Assembly (NCBI GenBank): GCA_029844215.1
Contig: CM056723.1
Span: 8,516,980 to 8,580,979, forward strand
Source: Przewalskia tangutica
Taxonomy: Eukaryota; Streptophyta; Magnoliopsida; Solanales; Solanaceae
Direction: 5' to 3'
Length of the DNA: 64,000 nt
Both the position numbers and the translations under genes were made by a program. This document shows, piece by piece, positions 10,857 to 22,160 of this stretch. The first letter of the stretch is position 1. Each line of letters opens with the position of its first letter. Under the pieces are notes generated by a model. The model ran no database searches, was not told where the DNA came from, and was given only the letters and a program-made list of their open reading frames with translations.

Positions 10857-12158
10857 TGTTGCGCGCTTTTTCATGACATTTATTTTCTAAACTCCTGCTT
10901 AAAATGCAATGTTAGAAAATAAATAATAACTAAATGTTAAAAGTGCAAACAAATATTAAAGTGCTAAAAATGCAAAAGTGCTAGAAATGCAAAAGTGCTA
11001 AAGTAATTTTAAAGCTAAAGGGTGCTAAAAGTGCTAAAAGTGCAAAAAATGCTAAAGGGTTCATGGGAGTCGCCACCTAATTAGTTTGGGTGAATTAGGA
11101 CACCTAAATGTTTAACTAGTTTAAAGTAAAACATTAACTCCATTTTTTCTGGTCTGCTAAACTTAGTGAGATTCTGGGTAAGGGTTCTTTATTAATCTAG
11201 AGGGAAGGGGTTAGGCACCCTCTAAGATCCGCTAACTTGCGGTTGTCCTGCCAAACCTAGGGTTAATTATTATACTAAAAAATGCATGTTTTGAAGGGTA
11301 TTTAAGAAAAGATCTTCGTGAGAAAAGAAATGTGTTCTTACTAAGAGAAAGTTGTAAGATTTATCTGCAAAAGCCAAGGTTAGTTTTTACAACCGTGCAA
11401 TTAGAATGCCTGGATACTATCTTAGTTATAAATATAATAGAAGTAAAATGTATGCAAGTATTCCTTTATCCAAGGGGTATATATTGCTTAGCATGAGGAT
11501 ATAATATTTTTGTGATAAGAGGGAGGACATGTCTATTATGCAAAAGCAGTATTCTTTTCTAGTATTAATAGGAAATTATACCACGGTTTTTAGGATATCT
11601 AGGCAAATAATATTTCAGCTTATTATGCAAGTGTAGGGTGCTAAATGATTTATTATAACTATTAAACGAGGCGAGGCAAGCCTAGAGTAAGTAAATCAAA
11701 CTGATTTCTAGCTATTGATTCAAGGTTTAACCATTATAAATACATAATTAATTAGTAGCGTTAGACAATTAATTACAATAAATGAATAGGGAGAGGATAT
11801 GAATTAACAATGGCGACTCGAAGGAAGGCGATGTGATTCGCCGGCGGGTTGAAATTCCGATGCGGATAGAGAAATGCACATAGATGCGGGTGTTAAATTG
11901 CCACGATGAGTCTCGCCGTGAGACTCTTTGTTGCTCCGGTGTGTTTCATGTAAGAAAAATAAGAAAAGATAAAGATTAGCATCAACCCAGAATTTATCAA
12001 GAACGACGAATAAGCATTTAGCATAGAAGACATTCAACATATAATTTATATCAAAACCCGTATATTCGTGATTAGTCAGTGAGGATCAGTATGCAATAAA
12101 CGATGAGAAGCAAGTAGATGGGACTTAGCCCAAATATACACGCGGGCCAACTAATAAT
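10857..12158 (-). repeat. Minus-oriented LTR M1 (terminal part)
   Basis: It starts TGTTGCGCGCTTTTTCATGAC, a variant of the TGTCGCGCCCTTTTTCGAC end seen at 12159. A 12-13-nt inverted repeat (10878-10890 and 10912-10924) flanks a splice-acceptor-like CAG. A conserved 200-bp core lies at 11066-11278. A GC-rich segment (11811-11960) matches 13330-13520. The element appears cut at 12158 by M2. Confidence 0.55.
11066..11278 (-). repeat. Conserved LTR core, copy in M1
   Basis: The block runs from AGTCGCCACCTAATTA through TTAGGACACCTAAATG and GGGTTCTTTATTAATC to GATCCGCTAACTTGCGG. It is nearly identical to 12364-12570 and is also found inverted at 28727-28917. The flanking sequence is far more diverged. 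Confidence 0.75.
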
Positions 12159-12363
12159 TGTCGCGCCCTTTTTCGACCGCGACTTTATTTTCTAAACTCC
12201 TGCTCAAATAAAAAGGTTAGAAAATAAAATAAAAAATGCTAAATAGTTTAAGAGGCTTAGAGGTTTTAAAAATGCTAAAAGGATGCTAAAATTGCAAAAG
12301 ATGCTAAAGTTTAAAAGGGTGCTAAAATGCTAAAGGGTTGCTAGAATGTTAAGGGTTCGCGGA

Positions 12364-12570
12364 GTCGCCACCTAATTAATTGGGTGAATTAGGACACCTA
12401 AATGTTTAACTAGTTTGAAGTAAAACATTAACTCCATTTTAATGGTCTGCTAAACTTAATGAGATTCTGGGTAAGGGTTCTTTATTAATCTAGAGGGAAG
12501 GGGTTAGGCACCCTCTAAGATCCGCTAACTTGCGGTTGTCCTGCCAAACCTAGGGTAATTATTATATTTT
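12364..12570 (-). repeat. Conserved LTR core, copy in M2
   Basis: Second copy of the core at 11066-11278, almost base-for-base, followed by AAACCTAGGGTAATTATTAT. Confidence 0.75.
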
Positions 12571-12589
12571 TTAAAATGCAAAATAAAGC

Positions 12590-12975
12590 TCCACCTGCTT
12601 AATAAGATGTTAAAATGTTAAAAATGTTTAAGAGGTGCTTAAAGTATAAAAAGGACAAAAGGTGCTATAAGTAAATAGAAGAGTTAAATGCTGAATATTT
12701 AAAAGTGCTTAAAATACTAAAGGTTGCTAAAAGGTATTAAATGCTAGAAGGATGTTAAAGGTGCTAAGAGGTTAATTTTAAAAGTAAAGGGTGTTAAATA
12801 TTAAAGTGGTGCTTAAAATGCTAAAAAGGTGTTAGAAAATAAAGGTGCTAAAAGGTATGAAAGGGTGCTAGAATATAAAAATGCTAAAAAGATGCTAAAA
12901 GTGCAAAAGGTGCTAAAATGCTAAGGTTTTTAAAGGGCTAGAAATATGCTAAAGAATGCTAAGGTGCTTTATGGA
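12590..12975. repeat. Degenerate GTGCTAAAAG minisatellite
   Basis: About 385 bp made of variants of (G/A)TGCTAAAAGG and GTGTTAAA. Shorter runs of the same word lie at 10960-11050 and 12230-12350, in both cases just inside an LTR terminus. Confidence 0.6.
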
Positions 12976-13953
12976 CTAATTATGTATACTGCTAGCTAAA
13001 TTAATCTTGCTTAACCTGCGTACGATATTATATAAGGGATGCTTTAAGATGATTCTTGAGAGTTTATGAAAAAATCTGTTATGAATTTTAATAAGAACGA
13101 AATGTTGGTTTTATGATGCAAGTTAAATTATTTAAATTATTTTTTGCAGAATTTAGACATGCTTAATAGTCCTAAAAGACAAATAAAGTAGAAGTGCATT
13201 TCTGATTATGAATTACTTCCCCACCTTATATGTTTGAAACTTAATTGTTCTAGATATCCTAAATATTACAGAAATATAGTAATTAAATTACAATAAACAA
13301 ATAAATGAATGAATAGTGAGTAAAGAGAGGATGGGATTTAAGAGTGCTCTTTACGACGGGTGACGACGTCCTATTTGTTTTTTTTCTAGGAATTTCTGAA
13401 GCAGGGACGCGAATGCGGATGCACATAGACGCGGGTTGCCATTTGAAGTGGCTCATGATGAGTCTCGCCGGGAGACTCTTTATTTTGCTCCGATGCGTTT
13501 CATGCAAAATAAAAGAAGATAAAGATTAGTAACTATTCCAGAATAACATCCACACAAAAATAGAAATACACACAGAACAACTTGATTCGTCAAATCAAAA
13601 CACATGGGCTCGAAGCAGCCCACCACCAGTTTCATTAGAGTAGAGTCTTAAGGTATGAACATAAGAGTAAGAAAAGCCAAGCAGGTTCAAAAGAAGATCA
13701 GCGGGTTCACAGTTTTGACAAAGCTCGAGAAAGCCATCTATAGACTCAGAAAATACCTGACCCATAATTAATATGCATTTTGGACATAGAAGAGAGACTA
13801 TGAACTACTTGATATGGATCACCCATATAGTGACAAACTAGGGGACACACATACATGTATTTCATTTCATATTATGAGCAGAAATGGACAAAAGAACATG
13901 CTAACAAATGAAATGCATGGAATAAAGATGTCTGGAAGAGGAGAAGAGAATGA

Positions 13954-14436
13954 CGATGCAACATGTCTTTAAAGCAAAGAAATAACCTATGTCCTTCTTA
14001 CATTACAGAGGGAATAAGTAAAATAGTTCATTCTAAGGTCACATTATACCCTTAACATTTTAATTATGTGAAACATGGCTACAAACTAAAGCTAAATGCG
14101 AACGTGGATACAATTTGACATGCCATAACTCTAGACTTTAAATGCATTGGACAGGGACCTATACCTATGTCACTTGGATCATACCGCTTAGAATGAGATG
14201 TCAAAAAGCAGTCGTCGAGGGGAAACTTAGATATTTACATATAAAGGCTGATATATATTTGTAAATTAGGTCAAGTTAATTCATATAGAGGAGAGAATGC
14301 GCATGAATGGACTAGCGCTACCTACATGATGGGGTTTATGAATTGGCTATCAATGCACATTCAGAACGACATGATCATGCTAGCATATCGTTTTAGACAA
14401 CATATACATAACTGACATGATTTTAGAAGTTAGCAT
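13954..14436. repeat. Direct repeat DR1, left copy (483 bp)
   Basis: It starts CGATGCAACATGTC and ends GAAGTTAGCAT. It matches 16781-17264 in the same orientation with only a handful of differences (for example AGGTCAAG/AGGTCGAG and TATCGTTTT/TATCGCTTT). The two copies flank a plus-oriented LTR fragment. Confidence 0.85.
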
Positions 14437-14516
14437 TTATTTTCTTTATTTTCTAACATTTTTATTAAGCAGGGCTCGCTATTCTTAAAATGCCGCGGTC
14501 GGAAAAGGGCGCGACA
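14437..14516 (+). repeat. Plus-oriented LTR 3' end with acceptor-like signal
   Basis: It reads TTATTTTCTAACATTTTTAT then TAAGCAG|GG and ends GGGCGCGACA. This is the reverse of the minus-oriented LTR ends at 10857 and 12159. TTCTAAC (14451-14457) followed by a T run and CAG (14470-14472) has the form of a plant 3' splice site. The tail is followed by GAAATGGCGACTCCGTTGGGG, similar to primer sites after Tat-type LTRs. Confidence 0.55.
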
Positions 14517-14538
14517 GAAATGGCGACTCCGTTGGGGA
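14517..14538 (+). other. Possible primer binding site after the plus-oriented LTR end
   Basis: AATGGCGACTCCGTTGGGG directly follows GGGCGCGACA. It resembles the TGGCGACTC-type primer sites I recall from Tat/Ogre elements. However, the next bases run straight into a TATA-containing LTR promoter, so the junction may be chimeric rather than a working primer site. Confidence 0.35.
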
Positions 14539-14550
14539 ACCCAAACGAGG

Positions 14551-14560
14551 GCTATATAAG
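14551..14560 (+). promoter_or_regulatory. TATA box of a plus-oriented LTR fragment
   Basis: GCTATATAAGCACATGCAATAGGC aligns with GGCTATTTAAGAACATGCAATAGGC in the minus LTR near 26350. A third copy of the family has GGCTATATAAAC at 17821-17832 (minus). It is therefore the conserved core promoter of this LTR family. Confidence 0.55.
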
Positions 14561-14599
14561 CACATGCAATAGGCATTCGATGAGGCAGGCAGAGCGGAG

Positions 14600-14860
14600 C
14601 ACAATAGGGCATACCCATAGCATCGACACCTTAGCAGCAGTGAGGAATCACATAGCAATTTAGGGCACCCTTGGCAGCAGTGTCGAACATAGGTCAGAGT
14701 CAGACGACAATACAGAGTTAGAGAGGGTACCCATAGCATCGACGGGGACCTTGAGTAGAGTTTAAAACCCTTAGCCATAGTCAGCAACTCATATAGCATC
14801 GACACCTTAGCGGCAGTTAAGAAATTCAGACAGAGCAGCAGAACATAGAGCATAGACAGC
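14600..14860 (+). repeat. Leader with repeated CATAGCATCGACACCTTAGC units
   Basis: Downstream of the TATA box the words CATAGCATCGAC, CACCTTAGC(A/G)GCAGT and CACATAGCAATTTAGGG recur several times. The same words occur in the minus LTR at about 26090-26340. They look like transcribed, untranslated leader sequence; no conserved ORF is visible. Confidence 0.5.
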
Positions 14861-15033
14861 AGAGTATCGGGAGTTGGGGTTCAGCACTTAGACTATTAGC
14901 ACCAATAGGAAGTTCAAACCCCTCCTTTTAATTCAGGCCAAGAATCAGCAAACAAACCTTGCCGTTATTCGCATCGCAAACCCAAAACCCGTCGATTGGA
15001 CCGACGACTTGATACTGTTGCCGGGTCATTTGC

Positions 15034-15044
15034 GAGAAGGTAAA
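15034..15044 (+). other. Splice-donor-like box in the LTR leader
   Basis: GAGAAGGTAAA, with GT at 15040-15041. It follows the family-conserved ACCGACGACTTGAT. The same box occurs on the minus strand at about 17622-17632 and 20641-20651. Downstream DNA (15045-16160) is T-rich like a plant intron. It is a prediction from pattern only. Confidence 0.4.
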
Positions 15045-16170
15045 TTCGTCCTCTTAATCCTACTCCTCGCGATCTTCTATTTCGCTTAAATTATGTGCTA
15101 TGTGGCTGACTAACTATGTTTAGTTAAGATTAGTGACTATCGGTATATCATGTTTTGTTTAATTGTGCTTAATGTCGTTGTTCGTTATTAGATTAGTTGT
15201 ATATGCTTAACTGGACAAACGCTGGTCGTGTTAAGTCTGTTCATATACAAATCATCTAGTTAACTTAAATACCTAGTTTAAAGTACTTTTAATACTGTAT
15301 AGGTTGTTCTTGTTTGTTTAAACTGCCGATATGGTCTCTGATTTTGATCAAAAATAAGTTGGGAAGGTTATCTTATACTCGATTGATACCAGTTTAAGCT
15401 AATAGGTTCAATATGTGATTGTATAGTAGTTTCAATGTGTCTATTTTGCCTTATCTTCTGAATCTATTTGTGAAACCTATTGTGTCTCGAAAATGGTTAG
15501 TACAAGTAGGGAATACCACTTCCTCTTTTGTATGCTGCATTTGATTCTGTCTTCAAAATGTTCCTGTTTGCTTACTTGGTTCTCTGGATCACACTTCCGA
15601 AACTCGTTAATCAATTATAGTATGTATCTCGATCGCTTCTCACGCCCCATCGATTTACTTGTCCACTGTCCTCGCCAGCTTAGGACCAAATGTGTCGATT
15701 CTGGTATAGTATTACTTGTATGTTTATGCATTAAGGTGTCTTGTAATTCTCCTCCTTTCTCGTCAGATCTAAACATGTCCAGTTTATATTTGGTATGGGA
15801 CGTTGCACATATATGTCTAATTTGTCTACTATAAACATGTGTTCATTGTATCTTGGTTTCTAAATTGTCCATGTTAAGCATTTTCCTATCAGTTGTTTAA
15901 GCACACTTTTAGATGTAGTCTTGAATACTTGCATTCGTAAACCTGCGCCTAAGTTGGCCCCTCTTTGAAACTGAAAATGTTGCACACATATGTCTTATGT
16001 CTATCCCCTACCTTTCTCTATATGTTACCATGTGTCATTGTGTCTTTATTTTAGCTTCGGCATCTCTTGTTGCTGCCATAGTATATACAGAAAGGAATTG
16101 TGAGCTACTCTATGCCATATGCATCTGACAGTTAGCATTCAAGTACATCACAACTTGAACCATGAGATTT

Positions 16171-16727
16171 TGCCCTGTTGCTATCTTGTTGCTGTTGTCA
16201 GCCACACCCACCACCTATGTTGTATTATTCCCCAGTTTGAGTAAAGTTGTGGCTACTTTCCAAGGCAAACTAATGCGTAAAGTGGCTGTTACCTTGAGGA
16301 GATGCCTGATCCATTATGAACTAAGTTTCTACCACATTTGAGTTGAATTATTACTGTTGCTTATCCTTTGCTATTGCTGCTGCACTGTTAAGGGATATTT
16401 TACAGCATTTTAAGGTCTCATAATGCATCAAAACGACCCTTAAAGTGCAGTAAAACAGCCCTCAAAACGCAGCAAAAACAGACCTTAAAATGCTGTAAAA
16501 TATCCCTTAACAGTGCAGCAGCAATAGCAAAGGATAAGCAACAGTAATAATTCAACTCAAATGTGGTAGAAACTTAGTTCATAATGGATCAGGCATCTCC
16601 TCAAGGTAACAGCCACTTTACGCATTAGTTTGCCTTGGAAAGTAGCCACAACTTTACTCAAACTGGGGAATAATACAACATAGGTGGTGGGTGTGGCTGA
16701 CAACAGCAACAAGATAGCAACAGGGCA
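16171..16727. repeat. Perfect 248-bp inverted repeat with 61-bp spacer
   Basis: The arms 16171-16418 and 16480-16727 are exact reverse complements over 248 bp when compared by eye. The left arm begins TGCCCTGTTGCTATC. The spacer (16419-16479) contains short A-rich words built on GCAGTAAAACAG and GCAGCAAAAACAG. No terminal motifs, target duplication or coding are seen. If transcribed, it would form a very stable hairpin. An assembly or cloning fold-back must also be considered. Confidence 0.9.
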
Positions 16728-16780
16728 GCAACTCAAAGAGATTTAGGCTATAAACTTTACAAGTCTTTATAGCAACAGGG

Positions 16781-17264
16781 CGATGCAACATGTCTTTAAA
16801 GCAAAGAAATAACCTATGTCCTTCTTACATTACAGAGGGAATAAGTAAAATAGTTCATTCTAAGGTCACATTATACCCTTAACATTTTAATTATGTGAAA
16901 CATGGCTACAAACTAAAGCTAAATGCGAACGTGGATACAATTTGACATGCCATAACTCTAGACTTTAAATGCATTGGACAGGGACCTATACCTATGTCAC
17001 TTGGATCATACCGCTTAGAATGAGATGTCAAAAAGCAGTCGTCGAGGGGAAACTTAGATATTTACATATAAAGGCTGATATATATTTGTAAATTAGGTCG
17101 AGTTAATTCATATAGAGGAGAGAATGCGCATGAATGGACTAGCGCTACCTACATGATGGGGTTTATGAATTGGCTATCAATGCACATTCGTAATCGACAT
17201 GATCATGCTAGCATATCGCTTTAGACAACATATACATAATCGATATGATTTTAGAAGTTAGCAT
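16781..17264. repeat. Direct repeat DR1, right copy (484 bp)
   Basis: Same-orientation copy of 13954-14436, about 98% identical by eye. The sequence just before it (AGCAACAGGG) echoes the end of the inverted repeat (GCAACAGGGCA), suggesting the junction formed at shared short words. Confidence 0.85.
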
Positions 17265-19138
17265 ATACACTAGACAAACAAAACAAACTTTTAATCACCT
17301 TACTCATTTGTTTATGATTCGAATTGACCGGATGATATACACATTAAGGGAAAATAAACCACACATCATTAAGTGAACCACGACACTACAACTTAAACAA
17401 AGCCCACATTCCCCTTTTTAAGTCATTAGAAGGTCCTGTCATAACTTTGACAACTGTTTAGCATACGGTATTAGATCTAACAACAATTTTGTAAACTGAA
17501 TCAATTACAAACAGATTAACCAAACATCACATTTAAGAATATGACAATATAAACAGTTGAACTAAATCACTGATAAGACACATAAAACTCAGAAAGTAGA
17601 ACAAACTGAGAGGAGTTCTAGTTTACCTTCTCCAGGCAGCGAACCGAGGCAGCGTATCAAGTCGTCGGTTCACTCGGAGGGTTTATTGCGGTTATTCGAA
17701 AGGATGAAACTTCTCAAAAAGCTTGAGAATTCTGATTACCTGCTCTAGAATGCTAACTTCGAATGATTCTTGCCTGTTTTCTCTCAATTTCCGACTGACT
17801 TTTCAAGTGTATAGAGATGGGTTTATATAGCCTCAATGTTGGTTCCCAATTAGGTAAACCCTTTAATGCGAATTTGGTATGATTCTTTACAGGATTCAGA
17901 GGTGTAAGATTTGTTATGCTAACTGTGGGCTTCCGATTTTGGAGAGATTTTGTGCTTATTGTGGGATGATGTAAATGGTAAGGATATATTCAGGTTATGG
18001 TAAGTTAGATTCGATTTTGCATGGTACTGGTATGGGAAAGGAAGGTCGCCAGATTTTCCACCCTGAAAATCCGGCGAGATTCGCGGGTGAAGGGGAGGGG
18101 TGTGTGCGGCGGTTGCTTTCTTTTAGGTTTAGCGCTGCGTTTATTGAGAGGGACGATTGAAAGATATGGGTTGAAGGGAATGTGGGCTGGGCGAAAAAGA
18201 TAAAGGGGCGGATGGGCTGAAGGCGTTTTGGGCTTGCGGGTTTAGGGAATTAAGGTGTGGGCTGGGCGATTTTACTAGGTGGGCTGAGTAGAATTTAGGT
18301 GTTAGTTTTAAGTATTAGGTATTTAATTAGTATTAATAGTTTTAATTAATTAGTGATAAATTAAATTAACAAATTGTGATTAGATTATTTAGGTGCTTTA
18401 TTAATCTAATTGTTATAATAATAAACGCGGGCGTGTTATTTAATTAGTGCTTAATATTTTAGAATGCGGCGCTATTTATTTAAAATCTTATTGTTATGCA
18501 TTATTGCGAAGTTAAATTAAAATTGAATTGAGTTTAGATTAAATTATTTAAATGCTAAATGCAAGTATGATATTTAAGACTTTTATAAATGCGACGCTAT
18601 TAGATTAAAAAATGATTTTAAATTACAAATGATTATGAAATTCTCTTGCCTATTAATAAATGCGGCTATGCTACCTGACACGACGTTATTGCTAAATTAT
18701 TTATTTTATGTATTTATTAATTATTTAAGAATTACGACAGAGCTTGAAATCAATTAACGCGGACGCGGGACTCTAAGTGCTTGAAACTCTACGCAAGATG
18801 CGATGCCATTATTAAATTGTTTATTTATGCCTGTATTTATGTTTTATCGCTGCATTTTATTATAAAAAATCATAAAAATTATTTTACCAAATTAGCCTAA
18901 TTTTATAGTTAATGACTGGACGGGAGTAGCTCACAATTCCTGGGCAAGGATGATTTCTTCTACTTACACCGGATAACCAACATGCGCTGGCAAGGCGAAC
19001 GCTCGCAGCCGCACTTGTTTCGGATCCGCGCCAAAACAGTAATAGCTTTAGACACAGAGGGCTCAGATATATAAAAAATATAAAGTGGGACAGCCTAAGT
19101 TAATGACTGGACGGGAGGGTCAAAATTGGGTGTCAACA
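17265..19138 (-). repeat. Minus-oriented LTR Y
   Basis: It begins on the minus strand with TGTTGACACCCAATTTTGACC at 19138. A TATA box (GGCTATATAAAC, plus coordinates 17821-17832) is followed about 200 bp on by ACCGACGACTTGAT and the donor-like GAGAAGGTAAA (GT at 17625-17626). It lacks an obvious 3' LTR end and runs into the duplicated and inverted-repeat region. A 171-bp insertion sits at 18930-19100. Confidence 0.5.
18911..19119. mobile_element. 171-bp insertion with 19-bp direct repeats
   Basis: The 19-bp sequence GTTAATGACTGGACGGGAG occurs at 18911-18929 and 19101-19119, bracketing 18930-19100. The sister LTR ending at 27474 has a single copy at the matching place. The inserted DNA shares about 80 bp of CAAGGATGATTTCTTC... 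with 28259-28330 in the same orientation. A further roughly 80 bp matches 28336-28411 in the opposite orientation. A long target duplication would fit a SINE-like retroposition, but no Pol III boxes or A tail were recognised. Confidence 0.55.
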
Positions 19139-20659
19139 ATAATGCAAAGGCAAGAATGAACACTCATGGGCCTAGAAAGGCCTATTACAACTTGTTAAGA
19201 TAGCTTCAGGGTAATCTGTTGTCGAAATATGAATATTACAATGATATACCCAAAATTATTGCATAGGACAGTCGATACATTCAGTGTATGTTCAGAGCCA
19301 ACAGAGAATCAGTGGCAGAAACTGATGTCCAGAATCATTTTTAAAACAAAGAAACAGAACAAGATATAAGCAGAATTCATGGGCCTAAACAAATAATGCC
19401 GGGTTTCATTTAACTTGAATATTCTAATCAATCATAACAGTACACAACAGAAAGAAAACAGTCCAATATGGTCATTGGGCCAGACAGACAATGCAGAGGG
19501 GCAAAAGAGCAAACTGAAATGAATTTTCAGATTTTTACGGGAAGGAATCAGGAGGCAGGCAGTGGCTCAGGGGGTATAGCAAACAGTAAGGCAAAACAGG
19601 GAAATAGGCAGATTTGACAATATTCCCTATTTTTTCTTAGACATGCATTTAATCTAGGTGTGTTAGGCTCGTACATCTCATGGAGAATATAGAATGCAGT
19701 CAAGAAGATTAACACTTTGAGTAACCTTTAAAGCGTGGATGTGAATAAATGACCTCATGCGAACAACATTCGAAAGGTGCAGAAATATTCATATAAGGCT
19801 AAGTAGGCAAATTTTGACCAGGCTGACAAAATACCAAACAAATACACAACTCATATACCGGCCTTTATCAGTTTAGCAGATACGACTTTAGCCTGACATT
19901 ATCCAAAATAAGCTTTACCAACAAGTAATAGGCATCTTGAGTTTTGGTTAAATCCAAACTGATCTTAAAACTAGGTGTGACATGATTTGAGGACCTAAAT
20001 AACTCTTATTTCTCAGAAACAAACCAATAACAATTTCAAATCACACTTTGGCAGACATGTCTTTGAATAGGCCCAATAATGGGATCATACAAGTCATTTA
20101 GCTCTCGTTTAACACTCAGCGATTACTTTTAGTTCAAATCCCAAAATACATTCATGTTCACTTCAACTACATAGGGACATGATGAAGACGATATGGTCTG
20201 ATCTAGATGTACAAACTTTAGACACGTATTCCGATTTCTTTTTAGTCTTTTTTCAAACACAACACAGAAAGGTGATTCAGAAAGGCTTCGACTCATGATC
20301 ATGTAATGACTAAAAGAAAAGAACCGAGTAGTATATAGACAAAGGCGGCTTCAGAAATGAAGCGGTATTGACACGCATACCATCGAGGCCATGCTATACT
20401 TATATGGACATGCTTCGACACTTAAACAAACAGGACAGTTGCAATCGACACGATGAACACGCAACAGCCATTCAAATTAATCGTTTGTAAGTTCCGAAAA
20501 CTCAATCTGCACATTCCACTTCATTACAAGGCCAAATTATATCACCCGACATACAAAGGAGCTAACATAGTTAAAGAACAAACAGAACTGCAATAAACAC
20601 ACATATCACATAGATAAGTATAATGAAAGAAGAGTTCGGTTTTACCTTCTCCGGACAGC
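19139..20659 (-). repeat. Minus-oriented LTR X, distal part
   Basis: Non-coding, ending at the plus-strand word TTTACCTTCTCCGGACAGC, which is the reverse of the donor-like box and leader. It is separated from its other half (25955-27474) by the LARD-like element. No ORF is recognised. Confidence 0.45.
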
Positions 20660-22160
20660 TGATGCGCGTAATATGCACACACTTTTAAACGCAAGTGCAC
20701 GTTGTCGTATCAAGTAGTATAGTCTTAGATAAGACCGAATATCGTCCTCTGGGATTAGGGTTCAAGTACCAACTATCTATTTTCTAGTATCTATTTGGCG
20801 AATTGATAATTGATTTGGTTGTTTATAACTACGAATTATAAAAGCTATAAAGGTTTACTTCAGTTGTAATGAGAATAGGGCTTCTATGTATCCTCACTAT
20901 CCGCTTATGCTACTCATTAATGCATTACTTATGGTATTCTTCTTTTGGAGAAAGCAGGTTTACGAAATCGTTTTATACTCCCGTTAGGGTTATATAAACA
21001 CTCAACCCCAGTATCGTTCCTTACCTAACTTTCGCTGATAAGGGTAACTCTATAGGAGGATTAAGAACAAAAACCTAGTTGACCGTCACGCACAATGCGC
21101 AAAATTAGGGTTGTTAAGCCTCTCATCAACGCTACAAAACTAATTGAGGTATTTTCATCCCCAATTCAAGCCTGTCTACCCAACTTACAAAGATATTCAC
21201 AATCCCCTTTTCGTAACTGATTAGAAATCATATAGTGATAATTAGTTGTCAATTAATTACCAAGAATTCACCAATTATCGATAGATCTCTCAATAAGAAA
21301 AACAACCATAAGCATGCATTAAATTATAGCATAAGTTTCAAGCAATTCAACATAGAAAGCCCTATAAGAGAATTAGTTCCTAGCCATGAATATGACAAGA
21401 ACTAATTCCATGTTCATCATACAAAAGCTGAATTAAAGTAAAGAAAGAAAAGAAAATTACTAAGAACGAGTCTCCAAGCCAAGCATCCAAGGGTTGTGTT
21501 GTGGAATATTTACAAGGTGGATTGGTGGAAGGATAGATGTAGAATGGTGAATGGTAGAATGGAGAATGAATAATTCTTCTAATGATGTAGAGTATTTATA
21601 GCCAAAGAATCCTTTAGGTGAAGGGTTAAGGATTTATGTAGGAAAGGAAAAGTTATTAGAATCCTTTTAGGTAAGGGTTTTTAGGTAGGAAAAGGTTTTT
21701 CTTTAGGTATGAAAAATTATCCCTTTTTGAAGGAAAAGTTATCCCTTTAGGATTCTGAAACATGTCAAATTCGGCCCAAAGATTTCACACCCGCTCAGCG
21801 TCGCGGCGCCATAGATACATGGCTACCAAATTCAAAGAACTCTTCGACTTTCAAGACTTTGGGCGCCATGGCTTTCTGGCCATACGGTGATATTTTTCTC
21901 GCGACTTCCGTTGTCGTTTTTTCTCGTCCGGACTTCGTCGATTTTCTCTATAATTCTAACTTCTTAGACTTCATTTCTTGGCCCTTTGTGTGCAATTTCA
22001 TCTCTTTTATGCTCATTTCATCTCCTTTTCGCTATTTCTCCATTTTTGACCATTGTGACACAAAAGAAAGGAAAACGACCCTAATCAGACTAAACATAAA
22101 TAAAATGAGTAAAATACTAACTAAAAATGACTCAAAAGTGTATATAAAATACACCGATCA
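20660..22160 (-). repeat. Element F 3' LTR
   Basis: 1501 bp, starting TGATGCGCGTAATATGC and ending TACACCGATCA. It contains the GC-rich boxes TCGCGGCGCC (21801-21810) and GGGCGCCATGG (about 21863), about 50 bp apart. Confidence 0.85.

Larger units (their letters stand above)
12159..14436 (-). repeat. Minus-oriented LTR M2
   Basis: It starts TGTCGCGCCCTTTTTCGACC on the plus strand, which is the 3' end of the LTR on the minus strand. Its order repeats that of M1: hairpin with acceptor-like CAG (12184-12228), conserved core (12364-12570), a GTGCTAAAA-rich stretch, and the GC-rich segment 13330-13520. Its last 483 bp (13954-14436) are duplicated at 16781-17264. At 14437 the orientation flips. 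Confidence 0.55.

Noticed and set aside
10513..10876. ORFs around the C runs on both strands
   Set aside because: Low-complexity leader of the outer LTR; the frames depend on homopolymer length and have no similarity to known proteins.
11804..13507. ORFs in M1 and M2 sharing HETHRS and PASMCI
   Set aside because: The similarity follows from the two LTR copies being homologous DNA. The frames are not maintained between them and indels are not in threes.
14430..14853. Cys/Leu-rich minus-strand ORFs
   Set aside because: They lie antisense to the repeated LTR leader units; the apparent Cys pattern comes from the GCAGCAGT-type repeats.
14600..14860. Repeats suggestive of a CRISPR array
   Set aside because: Units are irregular, overlap in meaning with LTR leader words, and this is a plant genome.
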